Source of the DNA: Gammaproteobacteria bacterium
Lineage (GTDB): Bacteria; Pseudomonadota; Gammaproteobacteria; DSM-19610
DNA length: 9,137 nucleotides
Direction of reading: 5' to 3'
NCBI GenBank assembly: GCA_011371465.1
Contig: DRQL01000334.1
Location: 1 to 9,137, forward strand
Shown here: positions 1 through 5,401 of the stretch, in pieces
Position numbering within the stretch: the first letter of the stretch is position 1
How the letters are laid out: each line of letters starts with the position of its first letter
The notes under the pieces: generated by a model
Database searches by the model: none
Told to the model about the DNA's origin: nothing
The model's input: the letters and a program-made list of their open reading frames with translations, nothing else
Translations under genes and position numbers: made by a program

Positions 1-446
1 AAGTAGTACAGTGGGTTACCTTTCGTCTCGCGGACGAGACCTACGGGATCAACGTAATGCAGGTGCAGGAAGTCCTGCGCGTCACTGAAATCGCGCCGGT
101 GCCTGGTGCACCACACTATGTGCTGGGCATCATCAACCTGCGCGGCAATGTCGTGACCGTCGTGGATACCCGTATCCGCCTGGGCCTGGAAGCCACCGAA
201 GTCACGGATGCGACCCGCATCGTCATCATCGAGGGATCGAAGCACGTGGTCGGTATCCTGGTGGATTGTGTCGCCGAGGTGGTCGACCTGCGCGCGTCCG
301 ATCTCGAGTCCGCGCCCAACGTCGGTAACGATGAAAGCGCCAGGTATATCCAGGGGGTCGCCAGTCGCGACAACGAGCTGCTGATCCTGGTCGACCTGAA
401 CAAACTGCTCACCGATGAAGAGTGGGAGGAACTGGCCAGCCTGTAG
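1..446 (+). CDS. cheW: Chemotaxis adaptor protein CheW, 5'-truncated by the window edge
   Basis: This is the scaffold protein that links transmembrane chemoreceptors to the kinase CheA in the cytoplasmic signalling array. The reading frame is already open at base 3 and no start lies in the window, so about 147 C-terminal residues are visible and only a short N-terminus is missing. The visible part begins VVQWVTFRLADETYGINV and continues through the family hallmark PHYVLGIINLRGNVVTVVD, followed by a beta-rich second half (RIVIIEGSKHVVGILVD) and the C-terminal segment LLILVDLNKLL. The internal ATG at 57 is not the start, because conserved CheW sequence continues upstream of it. The next gene follows 36 nt downstream on the same strand. 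In Pseudomonas and related polar flagellates cheW sits at the end of the fliA-cheYZAB operon next to a DUF2802 gene, as here. The family call is secure. Confidence 0.95.
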   Translation, partial: VVQWVTFRLADETYGINVMQVQEVLRVTEIAPVPGAPHYVLGIINLRGNVVTVVDTRIRLGLEATEVTDATRIVIIEGSKHVVGILVDCVAEVVDLRASDLESAPNVGNDESARYIQGVASRDNELLILVDLNKLLTDEEWEELASL

Positions 447-482
447 CTGGCCGATTCCTGGTGTGGTACGGGATATGCCATC

Positions 483-665
483 ATGCCCGAGATCGGACAG
501 CTGCCACCTGCCTATCGCGTACCACCCGCACAGCCGGGCAAGGGAGCCGGGCAGGGCAGGCAGGCACCCAAACGCAAGCCGGACCAGGAACGTTCACCGG
601 CGGACCGGCATTCCCCGCGCAAGCCGCGTGATGATAAGCAGCCCGGAATAGACGAATACGCCTGA
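483..665 (+). CDS. Small basic, proline-rich hypothetical protein of the chemotaxis operon
   Basis: This open frame of 60 residues starts MPEIGQLPPAYRVPP and ends GIDEYA. I do not recognise a named family. The middle (about residues 15-50) is dominated by Pro, Gly, Gln, Arg and Lys and should be intrinsically disordered; the two ends look more constrained. A weak Shine-Dalgarno, GGGA at 470-473, lies nine bases before the ATG. The gene lies 36 nt after cheW, and its stop codon is 10 nt before the ATG of the DUF2802 gene, with that gene's ribosome site starting inside this stop, so it fits tightly into the operon. I have a general memory of short charged proteins ending in a similar acidic-aromatic tail at this place in related flagellar clusters, but cannot verify it here. 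The alternative is a non-coding spacer that is open by chance in GC-rich DNA. It contains no membrane segment or cysteine. Confidence 0.6.
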   Translation: MPEIGQLPPAYRVPPAQPGKGAGQGRQAPKRKPDQERSPADRHSPRKPRDDKQPGIDEYA

Positions 666-675
666 GGTAGTGAAC

Positions 676-1071
676 ATGATCACCCGGTTTTTGACAAGAT
701 TCGGTATCCGCGCGGCCTCCGGCCTGGCGGAGATAAAGGCCGCCTGGCAGCGTGCCCGTTGCCGTGAGCAGAGCCTGTACGAGGAACTGCAGCTTACCCG
801 CCAGCGGGTTCGGCAGCTGGAACAGGAACTCGCTGCGCTGTGCAGTGCGTCAACGGGTGTCGGTGATCACGTCGTCCGGCTGGAACAGCAGGTATTGCGG
901 ATCATCGAGCGACAGGATGTGCTCGAACTGCGCAGCGGCGGCGAACGACCCTACCGCCAGGCCAGCCAGCTGGTGCACAATGGCGCGGATATCGAAGAGC
1001 TGGTGGGCACGTGCGGACTGACCCGCGGTGAAGCCGAGCTGCTGGTCATGATGCAACGCGGTTCCGCCTGA
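676..1071 (+). CDS. DUF2802 domain protein of the flagellar/chemotaxis locus
   Basis: The protein has 131 residues from the chosen ATG. Residues 26-85 are rich in Glu, Gln, Arg and Leu with heptad spacing (QLEQELAALC, RLEQQVLRIIERQ) and probably form a coiled coil. Residues about 93-127 (YRQASQLVHNGADIEELV followed by CGLTRGEAELL) are the conserved DUF2802 end, which resembles a helix-turn-helix of the type that counts helix-gly-helix before EAELL. The ATG at 676 has GAGG at 664-667 at good spacing. An in-frame GTG at 670 lies only two bases from that site, so it is less likely. Many homologues have an N-terminal membrane helix, but this one begins MITRFLTRFGIRAASG with no convincing span. 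The family sits next to cheW in polar flagellates and has no established biochemical role. Involvement in motility is inferred from position only. Confidence 0.85.
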   Translation: MITRFLTRFGIRAASGLAEIKAAWQRARCREQSLYEELQLTRQRVRQLEQELAALCSASTGVGDHVVRLEQQVLRIIERQDVLELRSGGERPYRQASQLVHNGADIEELVGTCGLTRGEAELLVMMQRGSA

Positions 1072-1076
1072 CGTTC

Positions 1077-1093
1077 GCGCCGAAGGCCGGCGC
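1077..1093. terminator. Perfect GC hairpin between convergent units (possible bidirectional terminator)
   Basis: GCGCCG at 1077-1082 and CGGCGC at 1088-1093 form a perfect 6-bp stem around a 5-nt loop. It starts six bases after the DUF2802 stop and lies 14 bases beyond the stop of the convergent flhX-like gene. Position and stem suit a shared transcription end. No U-tract follows on either strand, so classical intrinsic termination is not supported. Confidence 0.35.
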
Positions 1094-1106
1094 TCCTGCG
1101 TGATGA

Positions 1107-1382
1107 TCAAAGCCGGGGCGACTTGCCCGACAGGTGATAGGCAAAGGCAATCACCTGTGCAACCGCCAGGTACAGGGCTTCCGGAATTTCCTCGCCGAGT
1201 TCGACACGCGCCAGCATGCTCGCCAGCGCTTCATTTTCCTGCAGGGGTATACCGTGTTGTTTTGCCAGCGCGACAATCTGGTCGGCGATCCCGTCACGTC
1301 CCTTGGCCGTTACCCGGGGTGCGCGGTCACCGTCGTATTGCAGGGCAACAGCCAGCGGTGTATCAGTGGTGCTGCGGTTCAT
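1107..1382 (-). CDS. FlhB C-terminal-domain-like protein (FlhX type), flagellar export switch homologue
   Basis: The 91-residue protein matches only the cytoplasmic C-terminal half of the flagellar export switch FlhB (EscU/YscU/FlhB family). Residues 9-17 (PLAVALQYD) align with the segment right after the NPTH self-cleavage site of full-length FlhB. VTAKGRDGIADQIVALAKQHGIPLQ (21-48 region), the core ENEALASMLARVELGEEIP and the tail YLAVAQVIAFAYHL are typical. The four-helix membrane domain and the NPTH motif are absent, so it behaves like a pre-cleaved C-terminal piece. In species with such proteins they can partly replace the FlhB C-domain; its role here is inferred. The start ATG overlaps the TGA of the upstream fliK-like gene (ATGA), and a strong GGGAGAAGG ribosome site lies just before it inside that gene. 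This is good evidence of translational coupling with a FliK-type partner of the same switch. Confidence 0.9.
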   Translation of the reverse strand: MNRSTTDTPLAVALQYDGDRAPRVTAKGRDGIADQIVALAKQHGIPLQENEALASMLARVELGEEIPEALYLAVAQVIAFAYHLSGKSPRL

Positions 1383-2848
1383 ACCTTCTCCCTGATCAGG
1401 GCCTGATCAACGCTACCTTTGCCGGTCTGCAGGCTGCCGTGCCGGCAGTTCAGCTCCTCTACTTCCAGCCCCGCGCCGTTGAGCGCGGTGCGCAGTTCAT
1501 GCAGATGATCACGAAACAGTGGCAGGGCCTCGGCCTGTTGCGTCCAGAAATGTGCCGATACCCTGGCATCGCGCAGTTGCACCTGCGCCTGCACCGGGCC
1601 CAGCCCGGGCAGGTCAAATGCCAGCTGCACGGTCCAGTGCGGGGATGGTTGCCGTGCCGGTTGCGCCGGTTGGTCCCTGTCATGCAGCAGTCGCAGGGAC
1701 CAGAGGTCGATGTCATCGCCACGGCGTATGGGCAGTTCGAACAGCCATTCCAGCAGGCCGCGTTCGCCTTCCCTGGGCACGGCCGCGAGCTGGTGCAACT
1801 GGATGCGTGCCAGGGCGGCTTCGGCCTGTTGCAGCAGGTCGGTGCGGAAATTTCCCGGCTGATGGAGCAGGTCCAGGCTGGCCTGCAGCGCAGGTTGCGG
1901 TACCGGTACCGCGCCGCGCAGCGGTGCCGGCAGTTCGCTGCCGGCCGTGGCGGTGCCGGGCACCGGCGTGCTGTTGCCGGTGGGAGGGCCGGTCGTTGCC
2001 GGTGGCAGGGAGGTGGCCTGTCCCCGGGCGGTCGTAGTGCCGGGCAGGGTGGCACGTGCCGCGCGCCGCAACTGGTCCGCTGCGGCTGGTGGCACCTTTG
2101 CGGTTGCGCCAGGAGTCTCGCTCGCGGCAGAGGGTGCGGGCGTCGAGGTTTTTCCCGCGCCGGCCGTGGGTGGCGGTGCACCACCCGCCCCCGTATTCAC
2201 TGGCTGCGTGCTTGCGGTGGCGGCGCCACCGGCGGGTAGCGCGGGGCGCGCATCGCCGGCCGGCCAGCCACGCACCAGTTGCACCAGGCGCAGCAGGCTG
2301 GCCTTGAAATCCTGTTGCACGGCCGGTGCATCGGTTTTCGCCCCGGCCTGCTGCAGCAGCCGGTTCTCCAGGAAGATGCCCGAATCGGCAATGGCTTTTT
2401 TCAGGCCCTGAGGACTGGATGCGGCTGTGATATCGGGCAGTTGCCGCAGGGTTACGCGCAGCTGTTCGGTCAGCGGGGCCGGGGTGGGCGGGTTGGGCAG
2501 GCGTGCCAGCTGGCGGATCGAGGCCAGTAACGGTGTCAGCGGCGCCTGCCTCGGCAGCAGCCGGCGCACCAGGTCAGCGAGCGGTGACGCTTTCAGTGCG
2601 GAGATGATCTGCAGTACCGGCTGTGCTCCCAGGCTGCGTACCTGGAGGGTCAGTTGCTGGCCTTTTTCCAATGGCAGTGAAGTCTCCGCACTGACCTGCC
2701 GATTACCAATTGCCAGGAGTACTTTACCGGCACTCTGCCCGGTTACCGTGGCCTGCAGCAACTGGCCTGCCTGCCACGGTCGTACTGTGGAAGGCGCGTC
2801 ACCGGTACCCTGGCCGGGCACTCCGGAAGTGGGGCCGGTAGTTACCAC
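1379..2848 (-). CDS. FliK-like flagellar hook-length control protein
   Basis: The reading gives 489 residues. Residues about 23-85 form a compact beta-rich N-terminal region (AGQLLQATVTGQSAGKVLLA), which I recall from secondary FliK-like proteins. Residues about 196-320 are a low-complexity Ala/Pro/Thr/Gly linker. Residues about 365-465 are the conserved FliK C-terminal domain (Flg_hook): LLEWLFELPIRRGDDIDLW, then WTVQLAFDLPGLGPVQAQV and a final helix LFRDHLHELRTALNGAGLEV. FliK is the exported ruler that triggers the FlhB switch from hook to filament export; this copy is paired with a stand-alone FlhB C-domain, so it is probably the accessory FliK rather than the one in the hook-basal-body operon. 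The GTG at 2848 is the first start in frame after an upstream stop, and its ribosome site is poor. An out-of-frame ATG at 2873 opens a short frame (MSEPLIAGPW) that stops at this GTG, so the real N-terminus is uncertain. Confidence 0.85.
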   Translation of the reverse strand: MVTTGPTSGVPGQGTGDAPSTVRPWQAGQLLQATVTGQSAGKVLLAIGNRQVSAETSLPLEKGQQLTLQVRSLGAQPVLQIISALKASPLADLVRRLLPRQAPLTPLLASIRQLARLPNPPTPAPLTEQLRVTLRQLPDITAASSPQGLKKAIADSGIFLENRLLQQAGAKTDAPAVQQDFKASLLRLVQLVRGWPAGDARPALPAGGAATASTQPVNTGAGGAPPPTAGAGKTSTPAPSAASETPGATAKVPPAAADQLRRAARATLPGTTTARGQATSLPPATTGPPTGNSTPVPGTATAGSELPAPLRGAVPVPQPALQASLDLLHQPGNFRTDLLQQAEAALARIQLHQLAAVPREGERGLLEWLFELPIRRGDDIDLWSLRLLHDRDQPAQPARQPSPHWTVQLAFDLPGLGPVQAQVQLRDARVSAHFWTQQAEALPLFRDHLHELRTALNGAGLEVEELNCRHGSLQTGKGSVDQALIREKV

Positions 2849-2869
2849 GGCCCGGCAATCAGCGGTTCA

Positions 2870-2896
2870 GACATGGCATCTATACTGCATCATTTA
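2870..2896 (-). promoter_or_regulatory. Weak sigma-28 (FliA)-like promoter arrangement upstream of the fliK-like gene
   Basis: On the minus strand TAAA (2896-2893) is followed after exactly 15 bases by GCC (2877-2875), the spacing of the FliA consensus TAAA-N15-GCCGATAA. The rest of the -10 half (ATGTC) does not match. It would start transcription a few tens of bases before the GTG at 2848. The GCC is the complement of part of the sigma-54-like -24 element, so the two promoters would overlap on opposite strands. The match is partial and may be chance. Confidence 0.2.
2874..2890 (+). promoter_or_regulatory. Sigma-54-like -24/-12 promoter for the pentapeptide-repeat gene
   Basis: The plus strand reads TGGCATCTATACTGCAT. 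It carries GG at 2875-2876 and GC at 2887-2888, exactly twelve bases apart, as in the RpoN consensus TGGCAC-N5-TTGCA. The TGGCA half is complete; the -12 half has CTGCA in place of TTGCA. Transcription would start near 2900, giving a leader of about 60 nt before the ATG at 2961. The embedded TATACT could also act as a sigma-70 -10 box, but I see no matching -35. RpoN is used widely for polar flagellar genes in gammaproteobacteria, and the opposite neighbour is flagellar. I did not find an activator site. Confidence 0.45.
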
Positions 2897-2960
2897 CCCG
2901 GATAAGGAAACGGCACGACGGTTTGCAGGCAGGTTGATGAAAACAGACAGGAAGCACAGG

Positions 2961-3863
2961 ATGCTCTGGTATACGCGCCGTGACGGGATTGTGCGCGGGC
3001 CGTACCCAGGGCGCCAGGTCAGTCGGTATATTTTGCTGGGTCGTATCCGTGAAAGTGACGACGTAAAACCGGACGGGGGGACGTGGACGGCCCTGTCGGC
3101 TTACCCGGAACTGATCCCGGATGTGATGAAACTTCCACCCAGCGAGGAAAACCGGCAAAAGCTGTTGATGGCGCGTATGCGTGAGGATGAGCGCCAGCCC
3201 GGTGACCGGCGTGAACGGGAACCCAACCAGGATGCAGAGGGGTTCCGTGAACAGCGCAGTGGCGGTGAACGGCGTCGCCGGGAAAGCGAAGAGGAACTGC
3301 GTCACAGGCTGTTGCGCTACCAGCTTACGCACGCGGCGCAGGCGAGCCGCAGTGCCTACCGTTACCCGCTGGTTGCGAGTGGACTGGTACTGCTTGGTTT
3401 ACTGCTCAGCTTTGTGCTCGCACTGTTTGAACCCGAGGAAGTGGCGCCGGACTGTGCGGCGCGTGCGCACCCGGGGGTGAACTGGAACAATTGCAACCAG
3501 GTCGGCCTGGTCGCCAGCCGGGCTGACCTGGTCGGCGCCAGTATCAGTAATGCCCGCATGGATCGTTCGCAACTGTCGGGGGCGCAACTTTCCGGGGTGA
3601 ACCTGGAGTACAGCAGCCTGAACCTGAGTGATCTTCGCCGCGCTGACCTGAGTCACGCCAGGCTGGTGGGTGCGACCCTGCGTGGCGCAGACCTGCGCAA
3701 CAGTAGCCTGGTGCAGGCCGATCTCTCCTATGCCAACCTGAGCAGCGCGAGCATCGAGGGCGCGGATTTTTCCGGCGCCATCCTGGATAATGCGATCTGG
3801 GTGGACCAGAAACCCTGCGTGCCCGGCTCTGTGGGTGTCTGTCTGCGGTACCGGAAAAAATAG
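2961..3863 (+). CDS. GYF_2-like / single-span membrane / pentapeptide-repeat protein
   Basis: The protein has 300 residues in four parts. Residues 1-56 (MLWYTRRDGIVRGPYP and later TWTALSAYPELIPDVM) resemble a GYF_2 domain: an aromatic WY pair, GP at 13-14, a short helix, then a G-x-I-x-x-x-D stretch and a W. Residues 60-130 are a highly charged Arg/Glu linker. Residues 135-156 are one membrane span. Residues 186-280 are 19 consecutive pentapeptide repeats (such as SRADL, RGADL, VQADL, EGADF) with no gap, expected to fold as a square beta-helix of almost five turns. Basic residues before the span and acidic ones after it put the repeats in the periplasm. Cysteines 165, 178, 286 and 294 flank the helix and could form disulfides. 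I chose the ATG at 2961 because AGGAA at 2949-2953 precedes it at good spacing and the domain begins there; an ATG at 2937 would add eight residues. The function is unknown. Confidence 0.85.
   Translation: MLWYTRRDGIVRGPYPGRQVSRYILLGRIRESDDVKPDGGTWTALSAYPELIPDVMKLPPSEENRQKLLMARMREDERQPGDRREREPNQDAEGFREQRSGGERRRRESEEELRHRLLRYQLTHAAQASRSAYRYPLVASGLVLLGLLLSFVLALFEPEEVAPDCAARAHPGVNWNNCNQVGLVASRADLVGASISNARMDRSQLSGAQLSGVNLEYSSLNLSDLRRADLSHARLVGATLRGADLRNSSLVQADLSYANLSSASIEGADFSGAILDNAIWVDQKPCVPGSVGVCLRYRKK
3516..3800 (+). repeat. Nineteen tandem pentapeptide-repeat codon units
   Basis: These 285 bases encode residues 186-280 as 19 uninterrupted five-residue units. The central position is mostly Leu (also Ile, Met, Phe, Trp) at the unit end, with Ala/Ser/Val two places before it. 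The DNA units themselves have diverged, so this is a protein-level repeat rather than a recent DNA expansion. Confidence 0.9.
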
Positions 3864-3917
3864 CGCTCCTGCGGGCAAATGCTTTGCGATCCGTTTGTGG
3901 AAGGTCGCAAGGGGTTT

Positions 3918-4508
3918 TTACACCGACTGCCGGGTGGACCGGTCCGTCTGCTCGCCAAAATATTCCGTTGTGTAGCGCCATACCCTGAGTGTGTCGGACC
4001 AGTGCCCGGGTGGCAGGCCGGCCTTGACGTTCAGCTGACGCAGGAACTCTTCGCGTTCCGGCAGCGACTCCCACACCGAGGGCAGGAAGGTACCGCGGTT
4101 CGGGCCGTCCTGGAGGATCAGGCCGTCCACGCCGGGACGGATCTGTTGCAGCAGATCCTGCCGGGAACGGAACTCGAGCGCTTCGGGTTTGCCGAGAACC
4201 GATATATCCAGCGTGATGTCAACCAGTTCCCCCTGCGTGACAGGCGGGAAACGCGGGTCGCGAAACGCGGCGGCAAATGCATTTTCCGCAACGTCGCAGA
4301 TCAGCGGACGAAAGGCCTCGAGGGTTCCGATACAACCGCGTAACGCCCCCTGCCGGTGCAGGGTGACGAAACTGGCGCCATTGGCTGCAAGCGGCTGATC
4401 GTAACCGGTCGGGTCCACCGGCAACGCCCGGCCGTGAGCGAGACCATGCCGGATGGAACGCCGGGCCGTATCCAGCAGGGTGGCGCGATGTGACTCAGGC
4501 AAAGGCAT
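3918..4508 (-). CDS. AMMECR1 family protein (AmmeMemoRadiSam system protein A)
   Basis: The 196-residue protein from the ATG at 4508 carries the AMMECR1 signature LRGCIG at residues 56-61, followed by GTLEAFRPLICDVAENAFAAAFRDPRFPPV, the ELVDITLDISVLGKPEAL strand region, DGLILQ-type and RGTFLPSVWE segments, and the C-terminal GLPPGHWSDTLRVWRY. The length matches the family. The biochemical role is not established; the invariant LRGCIG surface suggests binding or catalysis. Bacterial and archaeal members are commonly encoded beside a MEMO-type protein and a radical SAM protein. Here it follows the MEMO gene with a 14-nt overlap, so co-translation is likely. A GTG at 4535 would add nine residues and lengthen the overlap; I prefer the ATG because GGTGG/GGGA stands before it and MPLPESHRATLL resembles the usual N-terminus. 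The gene ends at TAA, 54 nt from the convergent pentapeptide gene. Confidence 0.92.
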   Translation of the reverse strand: MPLPESHRATLLDTARRSIRHGLAHGRALPVDPTGYDQPLAANGASFVTLHRQGALRGCIGTLEAFRPLICDVAENAFAAAFRDPRFPPVTQGELVDITLDISVLGKPEALEFRSRQDLLQQIRPGVDGLILQDGPNRGTFLPSVWESLPEREEFLRQLNVKAGLPPGHWSDTLRVWRYTTEYFGEQTDRSTRQSV

Positions 4509-5286
4509 AGGCACCGTATCCCACCACCCGGTCACGGCTGCCGGCAGTGTCGCCGGAGTTGCGCAGGTCCAGGGTGGTTGCGTGCAGGCCGTGCCGGCGA
4601 GCCGCGACCAGCAGGCCGCTTACCGGGTTGCGCCCGCAGGCCTGCTGGTAGTCGATGGCTTGCGGGTCGAGTTGTTCGATTGCGGCCGAGGTGGCGCGGT
4701 CGAGGCGTTGCGCGGTGGCGTAATCGAGGTAATGACTGAGATCGGAACTGATCAGCAGCAAGGTCTCGGGGCCGTCCCACAGTCGTTCCAGTACTTCGGC
4801 GACTTCATCGGCGCCGGCTTCACCGACCACCAGGGGAACCAGGCTGAAGTCTTTTTTCAGCACCGTCTGCAGGAAAGGCAACTGAACTTCCAGGCTGTGT
4901 TCTTCACGGTGTGCTTCGTCGTTTACGTGCACCTGCGGGAGTGAAAGAAGGTCATCGATCGCGGACTGGTCGATACGCACCAGGCCCAGCGGGGTGGCAA
5001 AGTAGCGCGCGCTGGTAGCGGCCAGGCCGCGAAAGCCGACCCGGTGGGCCGGGCCCAGCAGTGCCACGCGCCGGATCTGTTCGCGTACCGGTAACAGCTG
5101 CAGGTAGGCGCTGGCCGCGATCGATCCGGAATAGATATAACCGGCATGGGGGACGATCAGTGCCTTGGGCGCCGGCCCGGCAGGGATATCCCGGTCCAGC
5201 AGGTCATCCAGTTGTCGTTGCAACAGCACCGGGTCGTCCGGGTAAAACATACCGGCGACGGCCGGTTCGCGGGTCTGTAAAGCCAC
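4495..5286 (-). CDS. MEMO1 family protein (AmmeMemoRadiSam system protein B)
   Basis: The 263-residue protein belongs to the MEMO family, which has the fold of class III extradiol dioxygenases. Recognisable blocks are REPAVAGMFYPDDP (6-19), VPHAGYIYSG (45-54, His47), LLGPAHRVGF (77-85, His81), EEHSLEVQLPFLQ (128-140, His130), LISSDLSHYLDY (178-189, His185) and a tail RDRVVGYGAYAF. His47, His81 and His185 correspond by motif to the metal-pocket histidines of human MEMO1. The C-terminal Cys of human MEMO1 has no obvious equivalent: the region here reads LRNSGDTAGS. The start is GTG at 5286 with a strong GGGAGGT ribosome site four bases before it. The gene overlaps the AMMECR1 gene downstream. 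The third usual member of the set, a radical SAM protein, is not in the window. The cellular role in bacteria is unknown, and catalytic activity should not be assumed. Confidence 0.93.
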   Translation of the reverse strand: MALQTREPAVAGMFYPDDPVLLQRQLDDLLDRDIPAGPAPKALIVPHAGYIYSGSIAASAYLQLLPVREQIRRVALLGPAHRVGFRGLAATSARYFATPLGLVRIDQSAIDDLLSLPQVHVNDEAHREEHSLEVQLPFLQTVLKKDFSLVPLVVGEAGADEVAEVLERLWDGPETLLLISSDLSHYLDYATAQRLDRATSAAIEQLDPQAIDYQQACGRNPVSGLLVAARRHGLHATTLDLRNSGDTAGSRDRVVGYGAYAFA

Positions 5287-5324
5287 TTTTACCTCCCTGG
5301 CATGCGCCGGACAAGTGGTTGACT

Positions 5325-5355
5325 ATTACATAGGGTGCATGTTGCGCAAATGCAA
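5325..5355 (-). promoter_or_regulatory. Possible sigma-70 promoter for the MEMO/AMMECR1 operon
   Basis: On the minus strand TTGCAT (5355-5350) and TGTAAT (5330-5325) stand 19 bases apart in the only sizeable non-coding stretch upstream of the MEMO gene. The -10 matches five of six bases, the -35 four of six; the spacer is longer than ideal. Transcription would start about 45 bases before the GTG. Confidence 0.3.
5336..5354. repeat. Inverted repeat TGCAT-N9-ATGCA, possible operator
   Basis: TGCAT at 5336-5340 and ATGCA at 5350-5354 form an inverted repeat with a 9-bp spacer that itself holds the palindrome TTGCGCAA (5342-5349). It overlaps the -35 and spacer of the proposed MEMO promoter, where a repressor site would be expected. 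The arms are short, so chance is possible. Confidence 0.3.
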
Positions 5356-5401
5356 GGGTCCGGGCTGCGGGCGCGGGCTTGCTGTTGAATCGACGGGTGT
5401 T

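Noticed and set aside
1100..2239. Long open frame on the plus strand (379 codons) opposite the fliK-like gene
   Set aside because: It mirrors the coding frame of the fliK-like gene in GC-rich DNA; its translation is low-complexity, lacks a recognisable domain, and the opposite strand has a clear Flg_hook domain.
2427..2936. Upstream extension of the pentapeptide gene frame
   Set aside because: The extra sequence is antisense to the fliK-like gene and shows no domain; the GYF_2-like domain and a good ribosome site begin at 2949-2961.
3864..3917. Possible terminator between the pentapeptide and AMMECR1 genes
   Set aside because: GCAAA-TGC-TTTGC gives only a weak 5-bp stem far from the short T run near 3915, so no convincing terminator can be called on either strand.
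3544..4074. Minus-strand frame bridging the pentapeptide gene and the AMMECR1 gene
   Set aside because: It is out of frame with both real genes and its translation is a typical Arg/Pro-rich shadow.
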